A stretch of 64,000 nt of DNA from Planctomycetota bacterium (lineage in GTDB: Bacteria; Planctomycetota; UBA1135). Every line of letters starts with the position of its first letter. The first letter of the stretch is position 1. Below the pieces are notes generated by a model. That model was not told the DNA's origin. It made no database searches and was given only the letters and a program-made list of their open reading frames with translations. The stretch is taken from contig PAHY01000033.1 in assembly GCA_002705055.1 (NCBI GenBank), forward strand, positions 62,001-126,000, given 5' to 3'. This document shows, one piece after another, positions 16,708 through 26,340 of the stretch. A program made the translations under genes and the position numbers.

Positions 16708-18117
16708 GTGACGGCCAGCCGCATCCTCTCCGCTTTTCTGCTGCTCGTTCTGCCGACCCTGGCCATCTCCGCGCCGCTCGCAGCCCAGGAACTGCAACTG
16801 GAGGCCTTCCCGAAGGATGGGCAGCTCTACCCCCGCCGCGCCGATGGCTGGGCGACGGTACAGATCGCCGGAGCGGTGCGGAGCCCCGGGTGGTCGCAGC
16901 TGGTCCTGCGGGTCGAGAAGCGGCAGGGTCTCGTCGAGGAGCAGGTGATCGACCTGAGCTACGCCGCCAGCGGCGCACCCTTCTCGACCACCACCGAGCT
17001 GCGCGCCGGCCTGCGCGACTATCACTTTCGGCTGGCTCTGCGCGGGGGCGGCGGCGAGCTGCCGGTCGCGGAGGCGCGCTCGGTCGTGGCCGGCGATGTG
17101 TTTCTGATCGGCGGGCAGTCGAACGCCGTCGCGCTGGACTACTGGAATGAGCAGCTCGCCAATCAGGATCAGAGCTGGTGGGTGCGCTCCTTCGGGACGC
17201 AGGCCCTGGGCGCGGTCGAGAGCCGCAACGATCAGACCTGGTACCTCGCCGAGGGCGAGCGACAGCGCAGTCGTGCCGCGGTCGGCGCGTGGGGTCTGGC
17301 CTTGGGCGCCAAGCTGGTGGAGCGGCTGGAAGTCCCGGTGGCGATCATCAACGGCGCCGTCGGCGGCACCGGGATCGTCGCCCATCTGCGCAACGACGCG
17401 GACCCGACCGACACCACGACCATCTACGGCCGCATGCTGTGGCGCGCCGAAGCCAGCGGGCTGCGCGAGCACGTCCGCGCGATCTTCTTCTACCAGGGCG
17501 AATCGGACGGTTCGCGCGCGGCCCTCTGGGGGCAGCGCTTCGACAAGCTGATCGCCGACTGGCGCGAGGACTATCCGCGCCTGCGCAAGATCTACCTGAT
17601 GCAGGTCCGCCAGGGCTGCGGCGTGCCGGCCGACAGCCTGATCTTCGAATCCCAGCGCGAGCTCCCGCTGCGCCATCCCGAGATCAGCCTGATGTCGACT
17701 TCAGCGCTGCCCGGGCACGACGGCTGCCACTACTTCCATGCCGGCTACGAAGCCCTCGCCACGCAGCTGGCGCGCCTCGCCGCGCGCGACTTCTACCGCC
17801 GCCCCTTCGGCCCCGAGATTCAGCCGCCCGATGCGATCGCGGCCTGGCGCGCCAACGCGGCAGGCGATCAGCTGCTGGTCGAGTTCGACGCCGCCGCCGT
17901 GGGGCTGCAGGCCCCGGCCGGAAGCGCAGCAGGCTTCGTGCTCGAGGACGGCGCCCAGGTGATCAGCATCCAGGTCCAGGGCCCGCGCCTGCTGCTGCAG
18001 CTCGACCGCCCGACCGCCGCAAGCTGGATCCGCTACATCGGCGTCGTCGGCTCCGGTGAAGTGATCCGCAACCACCTGGGGATCGGCGCGCTGCTCTTCG
18101 AGCTGCCGCTGAGCTAG
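16708..18117 (+). CDS. Sialate O-acetylesterase-like (SGNH/DUF303) secreted hydrolase
   Basis: GTG start; signal peptide VTASRILSAFLLLVLPTLAISAPLAAQ; GDVFLIGGQSNAV (SGNH block I), FFYQGESDG, PGHDGCHYFHAGYEALA. Paralog of 24350..25753. Confidence 0.82.
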   Translation: MTASRILSAFLLLVLPTLAISAPLAAQELQLEAFPKDGQLYPRRADGWATVQIAGAVRSPGWSQLVLRVEKRQGLVEEQVIDLSYAASGAPFSTTTELRAGLRDYHFRLALRGGGGELPVAEARSVVAGDVFLIGGQSNAVALDYWNEQLANQDQSWWVRSFGTQALGAVESRNDQTWYLAEGERQRSRAAVGAWGLALGAKLVERLEVPVAIINGAVGGTGIVAHLRNDADPTDTTTIYGRMLWRAEASGLREHVRAIFFYQGESDGSRAALWGQRFDKLIADWREDYPRLRKIYLMQVRQGCGVPADSLIFESQRELPLRHPEISLMSTSALPGHDGCHYFHAGYEALATQLARLAARDFYRRPFGPEIQPPDAIAAWRANAAGDQLLVEFDAAAVGLQAPAGSAAGFVLEDGAQVISIQVQGPRLLLQLDRPTAASWIRYIGVVGSGEVIRNHLGIGALLFELPLS

Positions 18118-18121
18118 TCGG

Positions 18122-19687
18122 TCACTTCGCGGCTTTCTTGACTGACGGCTGCGCATAGGGCGGCTCGTCGAACAGATTGCCGCGCAGGCGTGGGTCTTCC
18201 CAGCGCTCGAGCTCGGCGAAGAGCTGGCGCCGCAGCTGTTCGCGCAGCGCGTCGAACTTCGGGTCGCCGGCGCGATTCACCACCTGGTGCGGGTCGTCGG
18301 CCAGGATGTAGAGCTCTTCGGGCAGGCGTTGGCCAAAGCCAAGCTTCCAGTGCCAAGCGATGCTCTCGTCGGCCTGATTACGCACCATCCAGGCCTTGGT
18401 CGGGCTGGCATCGATGTCCGGGTAGGCCGCGTAGGTGTCGTTGGCCAGCTTGTCGAAGGGCAACTCAGCCTCTCCCTCAATCGGGTCGCCGTTTGGCGTG
18501 CGCTGATAGGTGAAGTTCAGGATCAGCAGCGCATCGGCCGTGCGGATTGCGCGCGAGGAGTAGCCCTGCAGTTCGGCGCGCCCGCGCCCCACGTGCCTCT
18601 CGCGGCCGATCAGCGCCCAGCCACGCAAGAGGCTGTGATCTGCCTCGCGCAGGGCGGGCAGCAGGTCCTGACCGTTCATGCCCTCGACCGCATCGACCCC
18701 CGCGGCCGCGAGGACCGTGGGCGCGACGTCGATCAGGGAAATCGGCTGCCCGACCACCTGCCCCGCCTTCACCTGGCCGGGCCAGCGCGCGGCAAACAGC
18801 ACGCGCGAGCCGAAGTCGTAGCAGTTGGTCTTGCCGCGCGGGAAGCCGGGCGCGCCGTGGTCGCCGGAGATGATGACCAGAGTGTTGTCCAGCTCTCCCA
18901 TCGCACGCAGTTCCTGCAGCAGCACGCCGCACGAGCGGTCAAAAGCCATCGCCTCGCCGAGGTAGTCCGCGAAGTCCTCGCGGATGACGGGGACGTCGGG
19001 CAGGAAGGGCGGCATCTTGCCCTGCAGCGCGTCCGGGTCGATCCCCCACAGCGCCTTGCCCGAGCCGCGCACCCACTTGCGGTGCGGGTTGGTGGGATGG
19101 AAGGAATACAGGAAGGGCTGACCCTCCTTGCGACCTTTGAGGAATGCGCGGAAGTTGGCGCGCACTTCCTCGTCGAGCAGTTGCTTGGCCGCCTCGATGT
19201 CTTCCTGCTTCGACACGAACTGCGAGTAGCCATTCACCCGCCGTCCGCCCGGCTGATAGGCCTTGCCGAAGTGCTGCCCTTTGACGTGATTCTTGTAGGT
19301 CAGCCCGACGTGATAGCCGGCGCGGCCCAGGATCTGCCCATAGCCGTCGACTTGCAGCCAGGGGTCGTCCGCTTCGCCGTACCAGTTGTGGTGCAGTTGC
19401 GAACAGGAGCCGTTGCGGAAGAAGTGCCGCCCGGAAACCAGCGCCGCGCGCGAGGGCGTGCACGAGGGCGCGCTGACAAAAGCGTTGGTCGCCAGCACGC
19501 CCTGCTCCGCGATCCAGTCGAAGTTCGGCGTCGCGATCGCGTCGTTGACCGACGGCCGCGCCTCGTCCGCATAGGCCGAGGCATAGCGCCCTAGATCATC
19601 CGCGAACAGAATCAGGATGTTCGGCCGCTCCGGCTCAGCCTCCTGAGCAGGCGCAGCAAACGCAGCGAGGACCCACGCGAGCCACAT
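18122..19687 (-). CDS. Secreted type I sulfatase
   Basis: RPNILILFADDLGRYASAYAD; SAPSCTPSRAALVSG (CxPSR formylglycine signature); VIISGDHGAPGFPRGK. Confidence 0.92.
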   Translation of the reverse strand: MWLAWVLAAFAAPAQEAEPERPNILILFADDLGRYASAYADEARPSVNDAIATPNFDWIAEQGVLATNAFVSAPSCTPSRAALVSGRHFFRNGSCSQLHHNWYGEADDPWLQVDGYGQILGRAGYHVGLTYKNHVKGQHFGKAYQPGGRRVNGYSQFVSKQEDIEAAKQLLDEEVRANFRAFLKGRKEGQPFLYSFHPTNPHRKWVRGSGKALWGIDPDALQGKMPPFLPDVPVIREDFADYLGEAMAFDRSCGVLLQELRAMGELDNTLVIISGDHGAPGFPRGKTNCYDFGSRVLFAARWPGQVKAGQVVGQPISLIDVAPTVLAAAGVDAVEGMNGQDLLPALREADHSLLRGWALIGRERHVGRGRAELQGYSSRAIRTADALLILNFTYQRTPNGDPIEGEAELPFDKLANDTYAAYPDIDASPTKAWMVRNQADESIAWHWKLGFGQRLPEELYILADDPHQVVNRAGDPKFDALREQLRRQLFAELERWEDPRLRGNLFDEPPYAQPSVKKAAK

Positions 19688-19716
19688 GGCCCCACCCTAC
19701 ACGCGGCGAGGGATGG

Positions 19717-19790
<74 letters not shown>

Positions 19791-19824
19791 AGCCGGCGCC
19801 GATTGTAATGGTGCGCAACTGGTT

Positions 19825-22050
19825 CTAGTCCTCTTCAGCCTCGGGCGCGACAGGGGTGCACCCGCCATCTTGTGTGACGAGAAAGACGCGAAGCTCGCCA
19901 TTGACCAGGACCCGAACCTGATAGCGCTCGATCGAGACTTCAAGATCCCGGATACTCGCCTCTTTCCCAATTGCTCGGAGCACAGCGGATCGCACCTGAC
20001 TCGGCATCGCTGGCACCGACAATCGTCGTTCGACCTCGACGACGTCGCCGCTCGCGCTGACACGGATGCGATGAAGTTCCGCGCCACGCCTCCCTTCGTT
20101 GAGCCAAAACCGCGCCCCCTTCTCCAACTGGGTTGTCCAACTACCGGGATCAGGCGGATCATCGAAGTAAGCTCGTGCGACCATTTGCACCGACCGTGGA
20201 GGAATGACCTGACTCCATGGGTCTAAGAGACGGCGCAGCTCTTCGAGATCTTCCCCGGGCTCCACTCTCTCAGAACCTAAGAGCATTTGGAATGGGGAGT
20301 CGCCCTCAGAAGTGAGCGCCATTGGATCCGCTCCTCCCCGAATGAGAACAAGCGCCGAGGCCGGCGAAGCATTGCGCTGAAGCGCATAGTGAAGTGCCGT
20401 TCTTCCGTCGTCGCTCCTCGCATGTGGATCTGCACCTGCGTCAAGCAGTGCCTCAATGACTCCAGCCCGCACGAAACTCGACGCTTCCATGAGCGGGGTC
20501 TCACCTCTCTCAGTACGCGCTTCGAGAGGGAAGCCGAAATCCAAGAGCGCCGTCAGGACTTCCAAGTCTTCGCAGTATCTAACCCAAGCATGAAGCGGCG
20601 TGATCCCTCGCGCTGGAGTCGATGGAATCTCGCCCGCATAAGCTAGGAGAAGCCGGACAGCCTCGACTGAATCACTGTGGGCTGCCGCATAAGAAACTGG
20701 CGATTCGAGATCCCCGTACAACCAAAAGGGATCGGCGCCCGCTTCCAAGAGTACGCGCATGGCTTCCAAGGCACCTGCACGAGATGCACATGATAAGGCA
20801 TGGCCAAGCTGGCCACGGCTCCACTCCACTTCGGGGTACGCCATCAACAACGCCTTGAGCAGCTCGCCTTGATGCCGTGCGAGTAAGCGCGACTTACCAT
20901 TCCCTACCCAGCGTTCTGCGTGGGCTGGACGCACGGCATGGAAGACCGAACTGGAGTAATCATCTGCCCCAGCGGACAATGCAGAGGCATGACTATTTGC
21001 CCTGACTCTTGGGTCCGATACACGGCCTGCGAGCCAGGACACGACCTCTGGGCTGTGGTTCGCCCCCATTGCGAGCATCAAGCACGACCAACCGTCTGCG
21101 GTCTTGCTGCCGAAATCCGCACCGGCCTGATGGAGCAACTTGAGAACCTCTACCGACTGCTGGTTCGCGCTTGCCACCAATGCGACAGTCATCCCCTCTT
21201 CTGCCATCTCACGAACCGAAGAGCCGCGGCTTAAGAGCAGTTGCAAGACCCTAGGGTTTGGGTTTGTGGCAGCAGCATGCAAGAGTGGAGTCCAGCCATA
21301 TCGGTCCGTATCGTTCAATTCGCCACCTACCCCAATCCAAAGCGCGACACAATCAGGATTCGGGTTGCTCGAAGCCGCGTGCATCAGGAGAGTCCAGTCT
21401 CTCCCTCCTCCACCCGGCTCAAGATCAGGGCAAGACTCAATCATGGCGGCAGTAATCTCCGGGTCATCCTGGTGAGCTGCCACCAACTCAAGTGCGTCCG
21501 CTCCGATTGCTGAGATCTGATCCACATGGAGGCCCTCGCCCTGAAGGAGCGTGATCACTTCAGCGCTATCGTTCCATGCAGAGGCATATGCAAGTGAGTC
21601 AAGGCCTGCAAAGGGGAACTCGTTCGCGTCCGCGCCTTGGGAAAGTAGTTCGCGAAGAATGCTTGGGTTCGAATTGAATGCCGCGGCGTAGTGCAATGCC
21701 GTGTGGCCAAGCACTCGCTCGCGCATTCGGGCGCGTTCGCCGGACTCCTCCCGAACTCTGACAATTCGCAACAGGCCATCGAGCGAGGGCTCGCGATCCG
21801 AGTTCACCCATGCGTAGATGGAGATGCGATCTTGCGCATTCGGATCCTCTCCCTCCGCGATCAACTTCTGAATCTCCGCCGGGTCATGGGCTTGCGCAGC
21901 CGCGATCATCAGCCGCGTGATTCCAAACCTCGACTCGAGCTCTTCACTCCACGTGACCGAGTCCTGTTGCTGAGAGATCCCCCCATGCTGCCAGCCGTCG
22001 AGGGCGGAGCACGAGAGGGCGAGGATGAAGCTGGAAAGCAGAATCGACAT
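19825..22050 (-). CDS. Exported ankyrin-repeat protein
   Basis: N-terminal MSILLSSFILALSCSALDG; many ANK units, e.g. YGWTPLLHAAATNPNPRVLQLLLSRGSSV, DGRTALHYALQRNASPASALVLIRGGADP. Confidence 0.88.
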   Translation of the reverse strand: MSILLSSFILALSCSALDGWQHGGISQQQDSVTWSEELESRFGITRLMIAAAQAHDPAEIQKLIAEGEDPNAQDRISIYAWVNSDREPSLDGLLRIVRVREESGERARMRERVLGHTALHYAAAFNSNPSILRELLSQGADANEFPFAGLDSLAYASAWNDSAEVITLLQGEGLHVDQISAIGADALELVAAHQDDPEITAAMIESCPDLEPGGGGRDWTLLMHAASSNPNPDCVALWIGVGGELNDTDRYGWTPLLHAAATNPNPRVLQLLLSRGSSVREMAEEGMTVALVASANQQSVEVLKLLHQAGADFGSKTADGWSCLMLAMGANHSPEVVSWLAGRVSDPRVRANSHASALSAGADDYSSSVFHAVRPAHAERWVGNGKSRLLARHQGELLKALLMAYPEVEWSRGQLGHALSCASRAGALEAMRVLLEAGADPFWLYGDLESPVSYAAAHSDSVEAVRLLLAYAGEIPSTPARGITPLHAWVRYCEDLEVLTALLDFGFPLEARTERGETPLMEASSFVRAGVIEALLDAGADPHARSDDGRTALHYALQRNASPASALVLIRGGADPMALTSEGDSPFQMLLGSERVEPGEDLEELRRLLDPWSQVIPPRSVQMVARAYFDDPPDPGSWTTQLEKGARFWLNEGRRGAELHRIRVSASGDVVEVERRLSVPAMPSQVRSAVLRAIGKEASIRDLEVSIERYQVRVLVNGELRVFLVTQDGGCTPVAPEAEED

Positions 22051-22109
22051 AAGAGAGCCGCTCGAGACGATCTATCCCGAGCGGCTCTGATTCTGACAGA
22101 CTTTCTTCG

Positions 22110-24275
22110 CTACGGCAGCACCGTGACGGGAACTGCTTCGCTGACGGTGCGGATGGTCGGGTCGCCGGCGCTGCTCTTGGTGTACATCGCCACCAGGAAA
22201 GTGCGGCCGACCAGGGCGCCGCTGTTGGGGATCTGCAGCGATGCGGTCGCCTCGCCGGCGGCGTTCAGATTGCCCGACATGCCGGGCAGGCCCGCGGTCA
22301 GCGCCCAGTAGGAATCGACCTTCATCGGCAGCGCGTAGCCATCGCCCAGCACGGCGATGTTGGGCAGTCCGGCGCCCGAGATGTGGGCCTGATAGTAGGT
22401 GTTGGGGCGATAGCGCGCTTCGAAGTCGAAGCTGATGGTCGCGCCGATCCGCGGCGCGCCGCCGACCTCGATCCGGGCTTCACCGCTGTCGTACTTGCTC
22501 GACCACGCCACCGCGAAGGGCTCCGTGCTGCCGTCAAAGCGCTGGCTGACAAAGCGGGCCGTGTACAGGCCCGTGCTGCTCGGCGTGAACTTGAGAATCT
22601 CGAAGGGGTTCGAGGCGTTGGCGCTGGATGCCACCGTATTCCCCGCCGGATCGAGGATGACCAGATCCAGATCCATGTTCAGCACATCGGTGCTGTACGA
22701 GGAGTTCGCGGTCGAGAACCACAGGCCGCAGACGCGCACCTCATTCCCCTGCGCGGCGCCGAAGCGCACCTCGTACGCGTTGTTGGCGTTGGCGAAGTCC
22801 GCCGCGCTCAGCATGGCGGTGTGGAAGTTGCCGTCGCGCGCCACGCGGTCGGCGGCGGAGGCATGCACCCCGCCGGCACCGTCGCGCTCCGAGAGCACGT
22901 CGTCGCCTTCGATGTTATGCCAGGCCGAAGCCATCAGGATAGCCTTCACCGCCTCCGGCTGGCCGCGCAGCGCCGGCTCGCGGGTTGCCAGCAGGGTGGC
23001 GACTCCGCAAGTCAGCGGACTGGCCGAAGAAGTGCCACCAAAACCGTTGTAGTAAGTCGAGGTACCAGTGGTGTCGACGTCGTCACCGGGGCTGGCGAGC
23101 TCGGGCTTCTCATGGCCCTCGGCCGGGTCCCAGTACGAGCTGTAGCTGGCCATCGCGTCGTTCGCCCAGCGCGCGTCATTGCTGTCGTTGTACGAACCCG
23201 AGTTGGTCGAGTTGTAGCCGTTGCCCGGCGTCGTCGTGTACGGCGTCGAGGAGTTGCCCTGGTTGCCGGTCGACTTGAACATCATCACGCCGAAGTTGCG
23301 GATGGTGTAGTCGAAGTAGCGGTCGAGGTAGACGATCTGTCCCTTGCTGCCGTTCCACCACGAGCAGTTGCCGAAGTCGATGCCGTTGTTGATCGCGGCG
23401 TTCCAGCTTGCGGGGGCGCCGCTGTCGCCGGTGCCATCCGCGCTGTAGATCTGTGGCAAGCCATAGGCGGCGCCGCGCAGGCTGCCGTCATCCATGGCGA
23501 TGTTGCCGGCGCAGGCGCTAGCATGCGAACCCACCGCGCCGTTGCCGTAGATCCAGATCACTGGCGGAAGATAGGGGTTGTTCTTGGTGACGTGGTCGGG
23601 GTCGTTGACCATCGTCTTCACCGGCGAGTTCGCCGCCGTCAGGCCCGATGCCCAGACCAGCGGGGTGCGCAGCGTGCCCTGCGCGTGCTCCTGCTCGGTG
23701 TACACCTCGGGGAAACAGTAGTAGGCCTCGTCGACCAAGGCGTGCCCGGCCGCGCGCCGCACCTCGCCCACCGGAAGCTCGACGTAGACCACCGGCCAGG
23801 CGGCGAGCAGTTGGGTCACGTTCCAGCCCTGCTCCCGGCAATGCTGGGCGAAGTCCGCGGTGCGCGCGGCGAACCAGGCCTCCGCGGCATCGCGGGCGTC
23901 GCGGCGCGCCTGCTCGACGCCCGCTCCGCCGGCCACCCCCGCATTAAGGATCGCGCGCCAGTCGGGGGCGTCCTCGCACTGCAGCCAGAACACCACCTCG
24001 ATGGTCTCGTCATCGCTGCGCTGCGCCAGCTGATCGAGCAGCTCCGGGGCCAGCTTGCCGTTCTGCTCCTGCCGCAGCCGATGCTCGGTCCGACGGAGCT
24101 GATCCACGTCCACCTCCATCCCATGCTGGTCGAGCGCGCGACGACGCACCAAGCCCACCTCGGGGTCGAGCCAACGCTGCTCCACGACGCTCCGCCCGAG
24201 CAGCGGAAACTCCCAACGCTGTTCAAGCAGCGGCTCCTGCTGGGCAAGGGGAAGGAGAATGAGGGCGGCAAACAT
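22110..24275 (-). CDS. Subtilisin-like serine protease (S8)
   Basis: AVGSHASACAGNIAMDDG (His block), MMFKSTGNQGNSS (oxyanion Asn), NGFGGTSSASPLTCGVATLL (Ser block). Confidence 0.82.
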   Translation of the reverse strand: MFAALILLPLAQQEPLLEQRWEFPLLGRSVVEQRWLDPEVGLVRRRALDQHGMEVDVDQLRRTEHRLRQEQNGKLAPELLDQLAQRSDDETIEVVFWLQCEDAPDWRAILNAGVAGGAGVEQARRDARDAAEAWFAARTADFAQHCREQGWNVTQLLAAWPVVYVELPVGEVRRAAGHALVDEAYYCFPEVYTEQEHAQGTLRTPLVWASGLTAANSPVKTMVNDPDHVTKNNPYLPPVIWIYGNGAVGSHASACAGNIAMDDGSLRGAAYGLPQIYSADGTGDSGAPASWNAAINNGIDFGNCSWWNGSKGQIVYLDRYFDYTIRNFGVMMFKSTGNQGNSSTPYTTTPGNGYNSTNSGSYNDSNDARWANDAMASYSSYWDPAEGHEKPELASPGDDVDTTGTSTYYNGFGGTSSASPLTCGVATLLATREPALRGQPEAVKAILMASAWHNIEGDDVLSERDGAGGVHASAADRVARDGNFHTAMLSAADFANANNAYEVRFGAAQGNEVRVCGLWFSTANSSYSTDVLNMDLDLVILDPAGNTVASSANASNPFEILKFTPSSTGLYTARFVSQRFDGSTEPFAVAWSSKYDSGEARIEVGGAPRIGATISFDFEARYRPNTYYQAHISGAGLPNIAVLGDGYALPMKVDSYWALTAGLPGMSGNLNAAGEATASLQIPNSGALVGRTFLVAMYTKSSAGDPTIRTVSEAVPVTVLP

Positions 24276-24349
24276 AGGAATCCAGAATAGTTGGAAACCG
24301 TGACTCCGTGGGCGCCGTCCACTAGATCCGCCCGGCTCGGCCTTCCTCC

Positions 24350-25753
24350 ATGCGCACCCTCATCCCCTCCTGTCTTTCTCTGCTCGCCCTCGGCCTGACC
24401 GCCGCAATCGCCCCCGCGCAGGTCGCGTTCGATACCTTCCCGGCTGACGGTCAGCTTTACCCGCGCGATGCGCAGGACCAGGCCCTGGCCGCCGTGGCCG
24501 GACGCGTGACCGAGGCCGGCTGGGACCGCGCGCGCGTCGTGCTGCTCGCCGACGGCGTGCAGACCCACGAGCAGACTGCCCCGCTCCAGTACACGAACGG
24601 CGAGGCACCCTTCGCTTTCCAGGTGCCGCTCATCGCCGGCCTGATCGATTACCAGGTCGAGCTGCAGCTAATCGGCAATGGGGCGCAGCAGCAGGTCGGA
24701 CTGGCCCAGTACCTCTGCTGCGGCGACGTCTTCCTGGTCAACGGGCAGTCCAACGCCAACGCCGGCGACGCCTGGGACGAGAACCGCGCCAACGATCTTC
24801 AGAGCCGCTGGATTCGCAGCTGGGGGACGACCAGCGTCGTGCCCAACCAGCTGCCCAAGTTCATGAAGTGGTTCATCGCCGATGGCGAGAACGACTCGCC
24901 GCGCGGCGCGGTCGGCGCCTGGTCGCTGGCGCTGGCTTCGCAGATCGTGAAGCGCGCCGAGGTGCCGGTGGCGATCCTCAACGGCTCGGTCGGCGCCACG
25001 CCGATTCACTGGCATATGCGGGTCGACACCAACCCCGGCGACCTGGGCACGATCTACGGCCGCCTGCTGTGGCGCGCCGAGCACGCCGGCCTGCGTCAGC
25101 ACGCGCGCGCGATGTTCTGGTACCAGGGCGAGGCCAACGGCGGGCCGAGCGCCGCCAACTACGGCGCTCAGTTTGACCGGCTGATCGAGGACTGGCACAA
25201 GGACTTCCCCGCCCTGGAGAAGGTCTACCTCATGCAGGTCCGCCAGGGCTGTGGCGTCGACGGCCAGTCAGACATCTACGAGGTCCAGCGCCAGATCGCC
25301 CAGCGCCACCCCGAGGTCCAGCTGATGTCGACCACCGCGCTGCCGGCGCACGACGGCTGCCACTTCTACACCGGCGGCTACCGCACCCTGGCTGCGCACC
25401 TCACGCGCCTGGTCGCCCGCGATTTCTACCAGCGCCCCTTCGGCCCCGCGATTGAGCCGCCGGACGTGCTCGCCGCCTCGCGCGCCAGCATCGCCGGCGA
25501 CCTGCTGCGCGTCGAACTGGACGCCGCCGCGGTCGGCATGGTGATCGAACCGGGCGCGCAGGCCGATTTCCAACTTGCTGACGGCGCGCAGGTGATCGAC
25601 ATCCAGGTGCAGGGGCAGGATCTGCTGCTCCAGCTCGACCGAGGCACCAGCAGCACCACGTTGCGCTACGTCGGCCACAGCGGCAACGACGGCGGCCGGA
25701 TCATGAACGTCCTGGGCGTCGGCCTGCTCACCTTTGAGGTCCCGCTGAACTAG
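24350..25753 (+). CDS. Sialate O-acetylesterase-like (SGNH/DUF303) secreted hydrolase, paralog of 16708..18117
   Basis: Signal peptide; CCGDVFLVNGQSNANAGD; FWYQGEANGG; PAHDGCHFYTGGYRTLA; collinear similarity with the upstream paralog. Confidence 0.85.
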   Translation: MRTLIPSCLSLLALGLTAAIAPAQVAFDTFPADGQLYPRDAQDQALAAVAGRVTEAGWDRARVVLLADGVQTHEQTAPLQYTNGEAPFAFQVPLIAGLIDYQVELQLIGNGAQQQVGLAQYLCCGDVFLVNGQSNANAGDAWDENRANDLQSRWIRSWGTTSVVPNQLPKFMKWFIADGENDSPRGAVGAWSLALASQIVKRAEVPVAILNGSVGATPIHWHMRVDTNPGDLGTIYGRLLWRAEHAGLRQHARAMFWYQGEANGGPSAANYGAQFDRLIEDWHKDFPALEKVYLMQVRQGCGVDGQSDIYEVQRQIAQRHPEVQLMSTTALPAHDGCHFYTGGYRTLAAHLTRLVARDFYQRPFGPAIEPPDVLAASRASIAGDLLRVELDAAAVGMVIEPGAQADFQLADGAQVIDIQVQGQDLLLQLDRGTSSTTLRYVGHSGNDGGRIMNVLGVGLLTFEVPLN

Positions 25754-25803
25754 TGCCACGCCGCCGCGGCGGAGCGCGCCCCGCCAGCTAGAATGCACAG
25801 GCG

Positions 25804-26340
25804 ATGTTGGCATTCCTGCGACAGCTCGCGCGCGCTCTGACGGGCAAAGTCGATGCCCTCGAGTTCGCGCTCGGCGTCTTCTTCGGGACCTGGCTCGGCC
25901 TACTGCCGATGCACGAGGTCGATCCCGGCACCGGCATCCTCGGCCTCAACGGCCTGTGGCTGCTGGTCCTGTTCCTCTTCCTGCTGCTGAAGGCCTCCAT
26001 CCCGGTGGGCGTCGTCTTCGCCGCGCTGGTGCAGGCGCTCGGGATCGCCTTCCTCGATGAGCTCGCTTTCGGCTTCGGCCAGAGCACCCTCGATGGCATG
26101 GGCCCGGACGGCGCCGCCGCCGGCTGGTACGCGAGCATGCCTTCGCTGCAGCTGCACACCTATTGGGGCTTCGGCGCCGCCGTGTTTGGCTTCGTCGCCG
26201 CGCTGCTGCTGACGATCCCGCTCTACTTCGTGTTCAAGAAGAAGCTGCCCGCCTGGCGCGAGCGCTTCGGTCAATCTCGCCTCGCCCAAGCCCTGTCCGG
26301 CTTCTTCGTGTTCCGCGCGCTGCGCTTCCTGCTCCGATGA
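25804..26340 (+). CDS. TIGR03546-family-like membrane protein
   Basis: DALEFALGVFFGTWLGLLPMHEVDPGTGILGLNGLWLLVLFLFLLLKA; multi-TM; next to a TIGR03545-like gene. Confidence 0.7.
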   Translation: MLAFLRQLARALTGKVDALEFALGVFFGTWLGLLPMHEVDPGTGILGLNGLWLLVLFLFLLLKASIPVGVVFAALVQALGIAFLDELAFGFGQSTLDGMGPDGAAAGWYASMPSLQLHTYWGFGAAVFGFVAALLLTIPLYFVFKKKLPAWRERFGQSRLAQALSGFFVFRALRFLLR

